From assembly GCA_947175655.1 (NCBI GenBank), contig CAMWNQ010000092.1:1-6846 (forward strand): a stretch of 6,846 nt of DNA, in the 5' to 3' direction. Below are positions 1-4,750 of the stretch, in pieces (position 1 is the first letter of the stretch; each line of letters starts with the position of its first letter). The notes beneath the pieces are model-generated. The model worked only from the letters and a program-made list of their open reading frames with translations, was not told the origin of the DNA and did no database searches. A program made the translations under genes and the position numbers. The stretch comes from an uncultured Clostridia bacterium (GTDB lineage: Bacteria; Bacillota; Clostridia; Oscillospirales; Ruminococcaceae).

Positions 1-27
1 AATGGCAGTTCCGCAGGAGCTTTTTAT
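1..27. repeat. Left arm of terminal inverted repeat / junction hairpin
   Basis: The first 27 bases are the reverse complement of the last 27, with 25 of 27 matching (differences at positions 11 and 20). If the ends are joined, the arms form a 19-bp stem with one mismatch, or a natural hairpin with an ATTAAT loop. It is followed by CTTTTTAT on the plus strand and TTTTTTATG on the minus strand, so it reads as a bidirectional rho-independent terminator. The simplest reading is a circular element cut at the centre of this hairpin. Confidence 0.75.
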
Positions 28-29
28 AA

Positions 30-69
30 TATATTTTAAAATATAACATAATATGACAATAACATATTA
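30..69. repeat. A+T-rich palindromes, possible origin or DNA-unwinding element
   Basis: Positions 30-45 form a perfect 16-bp palindrome made only of A and T. Positions 49-55 (TAATATG) and 63-69 (CATATTA) form a perfect 7-bp inverted repeat around a 7-nt loop. They lie between the primase terminator and the junction hairpin, in a stretch with no gene. Easily melted palindromes near a replication gene are compatible with an origin, but I see no iterons, so the function is a guess. Confidence 0.4.
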
Positions 70-72
70 GAA

Positions 73-105
73 GCTGTTATTGGTCTTCGATTTGCTTTCT
101 CTCAC
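73..105 (+). pseudogene. Inverted remnant of the 103-aa gene at 2872-3183
   Basis: The 18 bases at 73-90 are identical to the coding strand of the minus-strand gene at 3057-3040, and similarity continues for about another 15 bases. Read on the plus strand it gives AVIGLRFAFSH, against AVIGLRLSLSR in the intact gene. No start codon or ribosome site accompanies it, so it is a gene fragment left by a rearrangement. The adjoining 118-150 block matches 2477-2445 in the same inverted order, so one inverted, internally deleted segment probably accounts for both. Confidence 0.6.
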
Positions 106-117
106 CGTTTCTGTTCC

Positions 118-150
118 AGTAAAAAAGCTTACTTAGTCGCCCATCAGCGA
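118..150. repeat. Inverted repeat, copy 1 (partner 2445-2477)
   Basis: This 33-base block equals the reverse complement of 2445-2477 at 31 of 33 positions; the two differences are adjacent (TT here, CC there). A shorter match continues to about position 102 (TCACCGTT), with roughly 30 bases missing relative to the other copy. The two copies flank the primase gene in opposite orientation. Each contains a TCGC/GCGA stem and AGTAA...TTACT arms around a T-tract. Confidence 0.8.
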
Positions 151-172
151 ACGGGAAGAAAAATGTTAGGAT

Positions 173-202
173 AAAAAAGGTCGTCCCGTTTTGAGACGAC
201 CT
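173..202 (-). terminator. Rho-independent terminator of the primase operon
   Basis: Read on the minus strand just after the primase stop codon, AGGTCGTC pairs with GACGACCT. Two further pairs, one a wobble, extend it to about 10 bp with an AAAAC loop, followed by TTTTT. The stem begins 5 bases after the stop codon. Confidence 0.85.
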
Positions 203-207
203 GAATT

Positions 208-2328
208 TTAGACTATGTTTGCAAATTTTGCATAATACCTGTAGGGCAGTTTTCTCTTTTTTCTCGAATTGCCATTCATTTTTACGCTTACTTGTTTATA
301 TCCATGTTTTTCAAGCACTTTGCCTATTTCAACGGCTGTATATCTTTTCAACGAGTCGTTGTGTTCCCTGAATTCTGTAGTAGTCATATAGCGATATTCG
401 ACTTTATAATCTGGTTTTTCTGTCGATTGTTCTGCAAGCACGTCCAGCACTTCAACTTCTCCTTTCAACGGTTTTTCAAATTCCTTGTTTCGGGCGTTGA
501 GTTGTGCGAGTTCTTCACGGTTAAGTCTAAAGCAAGACGCATAACTTTCTCCGGACTGAATAGCATCATCAACAATGTGTGTTATCTCTGCCCAGAACTG
601 GAGAGCATCAAACGGCTTTACCTGAGTATTATAGTCAATATATACACCAGATTTTATCGGAACTGTAGCAAAACGACGGTTGCCTGTCTCATCAATAAGA
701 AATTGTTGGTCGTTGGTAGTACCGCAGAATGATGTAAGACGTGGATATTGCAGAGCTGTTTTTCCATAAGGCAAACGATATTCATCTGTAGAACTGGTCA
801 AGAATGCTTTCAGACTGTCGAGGTCTTTTTTCATTGTGCTACCGATTTCGCCGAGTTCGCATATCCACTTACTTGATGCTTGAATTTTGCTGTCTTTGTC
901 TCTCGGGTCAACAGTTGCACCTTCCTTAAAAAATCGGCTTGAAAGTGCCAGATGCTCCAGCAAACGGGTTTTGCCTATTCCCTGCTCTCCTTGAAATACC
1001 AGCACAATATCAAGGCTGTAAGGGTTTTGAAGATTGTTGTGAAGTCCACAAATACACTGCATAAACCATTTTTTAAGTAATACACGGCTAAGAGTGTCGC
1101 TTGCATCAATGCCGAGCATCTTATATATATCTTCAAGGCGGTTTTTGCCGTCCCACTCTACGGAGCTTATAAGGTCTATCACAGGGTTATATTTGTTTCT
1201 GGTCGCAATTACATTCAAAAATTCGGCGATTTTTGTCGTGGTGCATTTCTTGTAAATCTGAAACAGGTCATTATATAATAGAGCAGATATATTTTCTTTT
1301 ATATGTTCTTTGCTCTCATTTCTGTACTTGCTATTCTTAATGTCATATTCAATGTCGTGTGTGATTTCATTATATTTTGCCTGAATATGCTTTAACTCAA
1401 GGTAATCTTCCAACAGTTCGATAGTTAATGCCGGTTTTTTCCTTTGTCCGTCATATATATCAAGCATAGCTTGCCCAATTCTTTCAGTTTTTGCATCTGG
1501 TTCAGGTGCTGGAATATACTCTGGAGTATTTTCTATTGCTATTTCAAGGAGCTTTTTCGCATCTTCTAAGCCTACCGCTTGCACTATGTCTGATATATCG
1601 CCCTTTGATTTCAATCCGTTGTAGATGCTTTCAGAAGCTATCAGACGTACACTTTTAGCATCAAAAATTAATTTTTCAGCCGTTTTTGTTCCGTGAATTC
1701 TTCCCACATCATCATTATCTGTGAGAATTATAATATCTTTGCAGGTAAGATGCTTGTTATACTCTGATTTCCAGCCAGACCCAGCACCATTCGGGGCAGT
1801 CGTTGCAGTATATCCCATTTTTTCCAGTGTTTCAACGTCTTTTTCGCCCTCAACAATGATTACTGTGTCTGCTGATGAGAGCTTGTGAAGATGATAGAGA
1901 GGCATTTTGAAGCCGTTTAGGTTTTTTATGTACTGATTATTTTCAAATCGATACCACGCAATACGCTTTTTACCGTCTGACATACTTGTAATGATTTTCT
2001 TCCCGAGAGTGTGACCGTCAATGTCTGTATAAATATGCTCTCTGGTTGCTACTGGTACAGATTTAGCATCTGACTTGATGCTTATACTATAAGTTCCGGA
2101 ACGTGATGCACGCTGATTGACGAAAAAATCTTTTTGCTGTAATCCTGATGCTTGTACTACCTCTTCAAATTTACAATCATTTTTAAAACATTTTGTAAGA
2201 ATTTTGCCGTCTTTTTCTGTTATGTAAAGATGCTGTTTTGTATCTCCACACGCCGGACAATTCGCACGGAATTGCTCTCCGTCCTGCTTCACGTTGTCAA
2301 AATGGTTAAGTATTTCTTCAAGGGTCAT
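208..2328 (-). CDS. VirE-family primase-helicase (CHC2-like zinc finger, Toprim, P-loop ATPase, winged-helix-like tail)
   Basis: Probable replication protein of 706 aa. An N-terminal zinc-binding motif has C24-x2-C27 and C47-x4-C52. A Toprim-like primase core carries VEGEKD (159-164) and DNDDVGR (204-210). After a linker, a VirE-type helicase domain begins around WDGKNRLED (392-400), with Walker A GEQGIGKT (447-454), the acidic segment ELGEIG (491-496), and GTTND...FLIDETGNRRF (536-553) as the likely sensor/arginine region. Length and domain order match primase-helicases of phages, satellites and integrative elements. Residues about 640-697 repeat the C-terminal module of the Rha-like protein at 4743-5519. 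The start is backed by GAAAGGA 6 nt upstream. It is the last gene of an operon running from 3664 and ends in a terminator. It would unwind origin DNA and lay primers, so it probably drives autonomous replication. Family assignment is firm; exact biochemistry is inferred. Confidence 0.9.
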   Translation of the reverse strand: MTLEEILNHFDNVKQDGEQFRANCPACGDTKQHLYITEKDGKILTKCFKNDCKFEEVVQASGLQQKDFFVNQRASRSGTYSISIKSDAKSVPVATREHIYTDIDGHTLGKKIITSMSDGKKRIAWYRFENNQYIKNLNGFKMPLYHLHKLSSADTVIIVEGEKDVETLEKMGYTATTAPNGAGSGWKSEYNKHLTCKDIIILTDNDDVGRIHGTKTAEKLIFDAKSVRLIASESIYNGLKSKGDISDIVQAVGLEDAKKLLEIAIENTPEYIPAPEPDAKTERIGQAMLDIYDGQRKKPALTIELLEDYLELKHIQAKYNEITHDIEYDIKNSKYRNESKEHIKENISALLYNDLFQIYKKCTTTKIAEFLNVIATRNKYNPVIDLISSVEWDGKNRLEDIYKMLGIDASDTLSRVLLKKWFMQCICGLHNNLQNPYSLDIVLVFQGEQGIGKTRLLEHLALSSRFFKEGATVDPRDKDSKIQASSKWICELGEIGSTMKKDLDSLKAFLTSSTDEYRLPYGKTALQYPRLTSFCGTTNDQQFLIDETGNRRFATVPIKSGVYIDYNTQVKPFDALQFWAEITHIVDDAIQSGESYASCFRLNREELAQLNARNKEFEKPLKGEVEVLDVLAEQSTEKPDYKVEYRYMTTTEFREHNDSLKRYTAVEIGKVLEKHGYKQVSVKMNGNSRKKRKLPYRYYAKFANIV

Positions 2329-2347
2329 ATTTTTTCCTTTCTGCTAC

Positions 2348-2381
2348 TTGACAAATCACAAAAACTGTGATATAATGTCAA
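2348..2381 (+). promoter_or_regulatory. Plus-strand promoter with a nested palindromic operator, upstream of the primase
   Basis: TTGACA (2348-2353), a 17-bp spacer and a perfect TATAAT (2371-2376) point away from the primase gene. The promoter lies inside a nested palindrome: outer arms TTGACA/TGTCAA (2348-2353, 2376-2381) and inner arms ATCACA/TGTGAT (2355-2360, 2366-2371). The inner palindrome covers the spacer and touches the -10 box, an ideal place for a dimeric repressor. Which protein binds is unknown. Confidence 0.75.
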
Positions 2382-2382
2382 T

Positions 2383-2435
2383 GTTCATAATTCTTTTAAA
2401 AGCCCTCGTTGATGTCGTCAACGGGGACTTTTTTT
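2383..2435 (+). ncRNA. Predicted antisense RNA upstream of the primase (RNA-A)
   Basis: Transcription from the promoter at 2348-2376 should start near 2383. A 9-bp stem (2404-2412 with 2418-2426, one wobble, loop TGTCG) is followed by a seven-T tract at 2429-2435, a good intrinsic terminator, giving about 53 nt. There is no ribosome site or ORF. The RNA is complementary to the mRNA segment 55-110 nt upstream of the primase start codon, so it could restrict primase synthesis in cis or in trans. Read-through would continue into the hairpins at 2436-2542. Confidence 0.6.
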
Positions 2436-2542
2436 GCTTACTGCTCGCTGATGGGCGACTGGGTAAGCTTTTTTACTCCTGCTCTGATGCTTGTCGACAC
2501 CAGAGGGGCAGAACGGTGACTGAAACAGCCACCGCTTTTTTT
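2436..2542 (+). other. Three consecutive stem-loops; structured RNA or origin signal
   Basis: Three hairpins follow RNA-A. H1 has GCTTAC (2436-2441) with GTAAGC (2463-2468), an inner TCGC/GCGA stem, then TTTTTT. H2 (2479-2511) pairs CTGC-TCTG with CAGA-GCAG around the palindrome TGTCGACA (2492-2499). H3 (2514-2534) pairs CGGTG with CACCG plus CTG/CAG around AAA, then a seven-T tract (2536-2542). H1 and H3 look like plus-strand terminators, so RNAs of about 95 or 160 nt are possible. Positions 2445-2477 recur inverted at 118-150. It may instead be a single-strand initiation or origin structure. Confidence 0.5.
2445..2477. repeat. Inverted repeat, copy 2 (partner 118-150)
   Basis: Matches the reverse complement of 118-150 at 31 of 33 positions. 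It spans the inner part of hairpin H1 and its T-tract. Together the two copies bracket the primase gene, so recombination between them would invert a segment of about 2.3 kb. Confidence 0.8.
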
Positions 2543-2855
2543 ATTCATAACATTCGGGTGTGAAATAAGGAGAAATTATATTATATACCTCTCTGAGCTT
2601 TTCCAGTGGCATTCTGCTGTAAGCCTCCGACATATGTCTGAGTTGTCTTCTGTAAGTCTGGGCTTCATCGTGACATTCGTCGCACCATACTGCAATGTCA
2701 AACGGCATTTCTCCTGTTTCTTCTACCATTCCGCAGAGTTCATATAAATCTGTCTTTACTTCTTTGCCACATTCTGGACATTTGCAGAATGTTTCTATTT
2801 CGTCAAGTGGGATTTCTTTAATGGCTCCGTTGTCGTTGATTTTTATGTAATTCAT
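2541..2855 (-). CDS. Small zinc-ribbon protein, function unknown
   Basis: A 104-aa protein starting MNYIKINDNG. The start is chosen because AGGAAGTG lies just upstream and because it leaves 16 nt after the stop of the previous gene; a longer start would overlap that gene. It has C24-K-C26-P-x-C29-G and, 29 residues later, C58-x2-C61-H, a two-knuckle zinc ribbon. The C-terminal half is helical and charged (MPLEKLREVYNI). It sits third in the primase operon, 212 nt before the primase start. Zinc ribbons of this size in phage-like operons often bind nucleic acid or act as adaptors, but nothing here fixes a role. Its stop codon lies in the T-tract of plus-strand hairpin H3. Confidence 0.75.
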   Translation of the reverse strand: MNYIKINDNGAIKEIPLDEIETFCKCPECGKEVKTDLYELCGMVEETGEMPFDIAVWCDECHDEAQTYRRQLRHMSEAYSRMPLEKLREVYNIISPYFTPECYE

Positions 2856-2871
2856 ACTTTTCACTTCCTTT

Positions 2872-3183
2872 TTACTGGAAGAACGGACTTGATACTTCAA
2901 CTATATGCCCGTTCTTCATCAATTCATCTTTGTTTTCTTTGATACGTTTATTAACTTGCTCCACGGTTTCGCCTGTAACGGTTGCAACATCTTCAGCAGT
3001 AAAATATTCTGACTCCCCGAAATAACGAGAGAGAGAAAGTCGAAGACCAATAACAGCACTTTTCCCGTCAATTCCGTGATTAATACCGTCGTTGTAAAGA
3101 GTGATGCAATCTGATAATGTTACGCCGTGTTTTGCGTATCTTTTTGCAACTATTTGCAACTGTTTCTTGATTTCTTTTGTCAT
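2872..3183 (-). CDS. Small helix-turn-helix-like protein, function unknown
   Basis: A 103-aa protein, second in the primase operon. Its ATG overlaps the stop of the upstream gene (ATGA), which suggests translational coupling; AAAGGAG lies 10 nt upstream. Residues about 60-85 (FTAEDVATVTG...VNKRIKEN) have the spacing of a helix-turn-helix: a helix, a TG turn and an amphipathic second helix. It may therefore be a small DNA-binding regulator, as is common in phage early operons. The N-terminal half is lysine-rich and helical. A fragment of this gene (AVIGLRL...) survives in inverted orientation at 73-105. I do not recognise a named family with confidence. Confidence 0.75.
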   Translation of the reverse strand: MTKEIKKQLQIVAKRYAKHGVTLSDCITLYNDGINHGIDGKSAVIGLRLSLSRYFGESEYFTAEDVATVTGETVEQVNKRIKENKDELMKNGHIVEVSSPFFQ

Positions 3184-3350
3184 ATTTCCTTTTCTCCTTT
3201 AGATTTTTCCATTTCAGCCATAAGCTTGAGTCCTTTTTTGATATAGTATCGTTCTACAGTAGCTTTCACTTTGTCCGGATTTTTTCTTCTCCATTCTCTG
3301 GCTTGTGCATTTTTTGCAAGTCTGTAAGCTTCTTTTTCGATGTCTGTCAT
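3180..3350 (-). CDS. Small basic phage-type protein, function unknown
   Basis: A 56-aa protein, first gene of the primase operon. The chosen start (MTDIEKEAYR) has a consensus AAGGAGG 8 nt upstream. An in-frame start 33 nt earlier would lie upstream of that ribosome site. The centre is strongly basic and aromatic (REWRRKNPDKVKATVERYY), a pattern seen in many small hypothetical proteins of Firmicutes phages and integrative elements, and compatible with nucleic-acid binding. Its stop overlaps the next start by 4 nt. A terminator-type hairpin about 40 nt before the start codon suggests expression depends on transcription passing that hairpin. Confidence 0.7.
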   Translation of the reverse strand: MTDIEKEAYRLAKNAQAREWRRKNPDKVKATVERYYIKKGLKLMAEMEKSKGEKEI

Positions 3351-3390
3351 TTGAATATCCTCCTTGATGCTTAGCATCATCATTATTGAA

Positions 3391-3439
3391 ATAAAAAAGA
3401 GAGTGCATAAAACGGTATAATCCGCTTGTTTGCACTCTC
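3391..3439 (-). terminator. Attenuator-type terminator in the leader of the primase operon
   Basis: On the minus strand GAGAGTGCA (3439-3431) pairs perfectly with TGCACTCTC (3407-3399), followed by TTTTTTAT. This 9-bp stem and T-tract sit between the operon promoter (3636-3664) and the first start codon (3350), so they would stop transcription before any gene. The 5' arm AGTGCAAA can instead pair with TTTGCACT of the upstream leader (plus 3559-3566), which forms an antiterminator. That competition is the hallmark of transcriptional attenuation. Confidence 0.75.
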
Positions 3440-3494
3440 AAACATTTACATCTTGTACAAATACCACAGATTATTTTTGTGAAATCAGCCGAAA

Positions 3495-3548
3495 TTGTTT
3501 CTCTTTCGAGAACAATCCTTGATTTTTTTTTATAACCTATGATATAAT
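3495..3548 (+). promoter_or_regulatory. Plus-strand promoter for RNA-B with adjacent inverted repeat
   Basis: TTGATT (3519-3524), an 18-bp spacer and TATAAT (3543-3548) point right, opposite to the operon. Directly upstream lies an imperfect inverted repeat, TTGTTTCTC (3495-3503) with GAGAACAA (3508-3515), one bulge, which may be an operator. Confidence 0.65.
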
Positions 3549-3554
3549 ACAGTG

Positions 3555-3623
3555 TAAAGTGCAAAAACGCCTAATAATTGCACTTTCTGACGGTGACTGT
3601 TGGCGCAGTTGCCGTCTTTTTTT
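3555..3623 (+). ncRNA. Predicted counter-transcribed RNA to the primase-operon leader (RNA-B)
   Basis: About 69 nt, with two stem-loops. The first is a perfect 9-bp stem (AAAGTGCAA 3556-3564 with TTGCACTTT 3578-3586). The second is an 11-bp stem with two wobbles (3589-3599 with 3606-3616) closing the six-base loop TTGGCG (3600-3605), followed by seven T's. The loop fits the rUUGGCG motif described for plasmid antisense RNA-target loops (ColIb-P9-type systems). The RNA is fully antisense to the start of the operon leader: the operon transcript should begin near 3629 and RNA-B ends at 3623. It should bind the leader and bias the attenuator at 3391-3439. Confidence 0.72.
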
Positions 3624-3635
3624 GTTTACTGGTAT

Positions 3636-3664
3636 ATTATAGCACATTCAAATAGATATGTCAA
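3636..3664 (-). promoter_or_regulatory. Promoter of the primase operon
   Basis: On the minus strand TTGACA (3664-3659), a 17-bp spacer and TATAAT (3641-3636) form a full consensus promoter. The predicted start near 3629 gives a leader of about 280 nt before the first gene at 3350. That leader contains the complement of RNA-B and the attenuator hairpin. Confidence 0.85.
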
Positions 3665-3876
3665 GCACTTTTCTGTATTTTGTGCAATATTTTTTATTAC
3701 AACATATGTATAATAATCGTCAATGTAAGCTTGCATTTCAGGGCTTTTTTTGTTGCCAACTGTCAACTTTTTATAGATTAAAAAAATTAATTACGCCACT
3801 ATATATAGATATAATCAAACAATCAGAACAAAAACGGCATATATTGAATAATGTTAGGTTTTGTCAGTATTAGCAG
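3665..3876. other. Gene-free A+T-rich stretch between the operon promoter and the CRISPR array
   Basis: I see no supported gene here. A weaker minus-strand promoter is possible: TTGACG (3723-3718), an 18-bp spacer and TAATAA (3699-3694). Runs such as CTATATATAG-like sequence near 3800 are simply A+T-rich. The stretch lies on the trailer side of the array and shows no iterons or clear terminator for the array transcript. Confidence 0.4.
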
Positions 3877-4308
3877 ATTTCAATCCACTCCCTCTATACA
3901 GAAGGAGACATCAATGTGATTTCTACACACGTCATCAAGAGCAAATTTCAATCCACTCCCCCATATAGAGGGAGACTTTTAGGCTGTGTTAGAGTAGGAC
4001 AGAAAGACAACATTTCAATCCACTCCCCCATATAGAGGGAGACAATTTCTTTTTGCAGTTCCTTCTGGTCTGCCGTATTTCAATCCACTCCCCCATATAG
4101 AGGGAGACAGTGTTTTGTAATCAATGTCATCTGTAAGTTCTTCATTTCAATCCACTCCCCCATATAGAGGGAGACAGCCGTCATCTTCACTCATTTTTTT
4201 AACATCAAATTTCAATCCACTCCCCCATATAGAGGGAGACCCCTGAATTTCATCGATTGTATTAAATTTAAGATATATTTCAATCCACTCCCCCATATAG
4301 AGGGAGAC
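3877..4308 (-). CRISPR. Type I-C-like CRISPR mini-array, 7 repeats and 6 spacers, no cas genes
   Basis: Six identical 32-bp repeats start at 3945, 4012, 4077, 4144, 4209 and 4277. A seventh, degenerate 33-bp copy is at 3877-3909. On the minus strand the repeat begins GTCTCCCTC and ends GTGGATTGAAAT, matching the type I-C pattern with an ATTGAAAT crRNA handle and a CTCCC/GGGAG stem. Spacers are 33-36 bp (3910-3944, 3977-4011, 4044-4076, 4109-4143, 4176-4208, 4241-4276). The decayed repeat at the left end marks the trailer, so transcription runs leftward from a leader at the right. No cas gene is present, so processing and interference would need host type I-C proteins. Confidence 0.95.
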
Positions 4309-4437
4309 AGCAAAACTGTATAATTTTTGAACATAATACTTTTTAAAATTATACAATTCTCGCAAAGCTAATGTTTATTTAAACTGTCAAACATTATAAA
4401 ATCAGTATTATAAATATTTGTTTTTTGTAATTTTCAG
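4309..4437 (-). promoter_or_regulatory. Putative CRISPR leader
   Basis: This A+T-rich, gene-free segment abuts the leader-side repeat. It contains a perfect 11-bp inverted repeat (4317-4327 with 4345-4355, 17-nt loop) centred about 28 bp from the first repeat. That is a plausible site for a bending protein or for adaptation signals. TATAAT-like words are present (minus strand, within the right arm), but none has a good -35 at the right distance. Confidence 0.5.
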
Positions 4438-4480
4438 GTGCGAATACACTGGTTATTTTATGTTTACTTGTATTTCGCAC
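4438..4480. repeat. Long stem-loop between the small gene and the CRISPR leader
   Basis: GTGCGAATACA (4438-4448) pairs with TGTATTTCGCAC (4469-4480) in an 11-bp stem with one bulge and a 20-nt loop. Neither side has a convincing T-tract, so it is not a standard terminator. It starts 9 bases beyond the stop of the gene at 4490-4750 and may protect or end that mRNA, or insulate the array. Confidence 0.55.
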
Positions 4481-4489
4481 TAGTTTCTT

Positions 4490-4750
4490 TCAATCTGCTC
4501 CCTGTACTCCTGTCAAAAGTTTAACAGCAGTGTAAAAACCTACCTCAAACGCATTCTCTTCAACAGCATTAGCAAAGTCCCAGAATTTTATAGAAGCCGT
4601 ATCGTATTCTTGACCAGTCATAACACTACTGCTAAAATACATATTAAAAAAAGAGTCATACTTTTCATTTATTTCTGGTGTGCAAAACGGATTATTTTGC
4701 GTTTGTTCTTCTGCAAGAGGGCAATAAAGACGTTCAAGTATCTTATTCAC
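4490..4750 (-). CDS. Small acidic protein translationally coupled to rha1; DUF6809-like at best
   Basis: An 86-aa protein with a GTG start that overlaps the end of the rha1-like gene by 8 nt (GTGAATAA). Its own ribosome site is weak, so coupled translation is likely. The shape is an N-terminal MNKILERLYCPLAEEQ, a variable acidic middle, and a C-terminal amphipathic helix ending VGFYTAVKLLTG. This recalls small DUF6809-type proteins common in Ruminococcus and relatives; that match is from memory of the pattern, not a search. No catalytic motif, signal peptide or membrane segment is visible. The last codons overlap a sequence resembling half a CRISPR repeat (4488-4502). It is the last gene of the second RHH-Rha module. 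Role unknown. Confidence 0.65.
   Translation of the reverse strand: MNKILERLYCPLAEEQTQNNPFCTPEINEKYDSFFNMYFSSSVMTGQEYDTASIKFWDFANAVEENAFEVGFYTAVKLLTGVQGAD

Noticed and set aside
292..732. 146-aa plus-strand ORF opposite the primase gene
   Set aside because: Lies antisense within the well-supported primase, has a phenylalanine- and cysteine-rich composition typical of shadow frames, and has no ribosome site.
3214..3564. 116-aa minus-strand ORF covering the operon leader
   Set aside because: Overlaps the 56-aa gene in another frame, crosses the attenuator hairpin, and lacks a ribosome site; the 56-aa gene has a consensus one.
3658..3873. 71-aa plus-strand ORF in the A+T-rich gap
   Set aside because: No ribosome site, low-complexity aromatic sequence, and its start overlaps the minus-strand -35 box of the operon promoter.
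3877..4308. Self-targeting by the array
   Set aside because: By eye no spacer shares more than about 8 bases with the rest of the window; one such match (GGTCTGCC near 6691) looks like chance.
4147..4365. 72-aa minus-strand ORF across the CRISPR repeats
   Set aside because: It is a translation of repeats and spacers; the repeated LYMGEW-like peptide comes from the CRISPR repeat.
4438..4480. Terminator for the 86-aa gene
   Set aside because: The stem is good, but neither strand shows a T-tract after it, so I list it only as a stem-loop.
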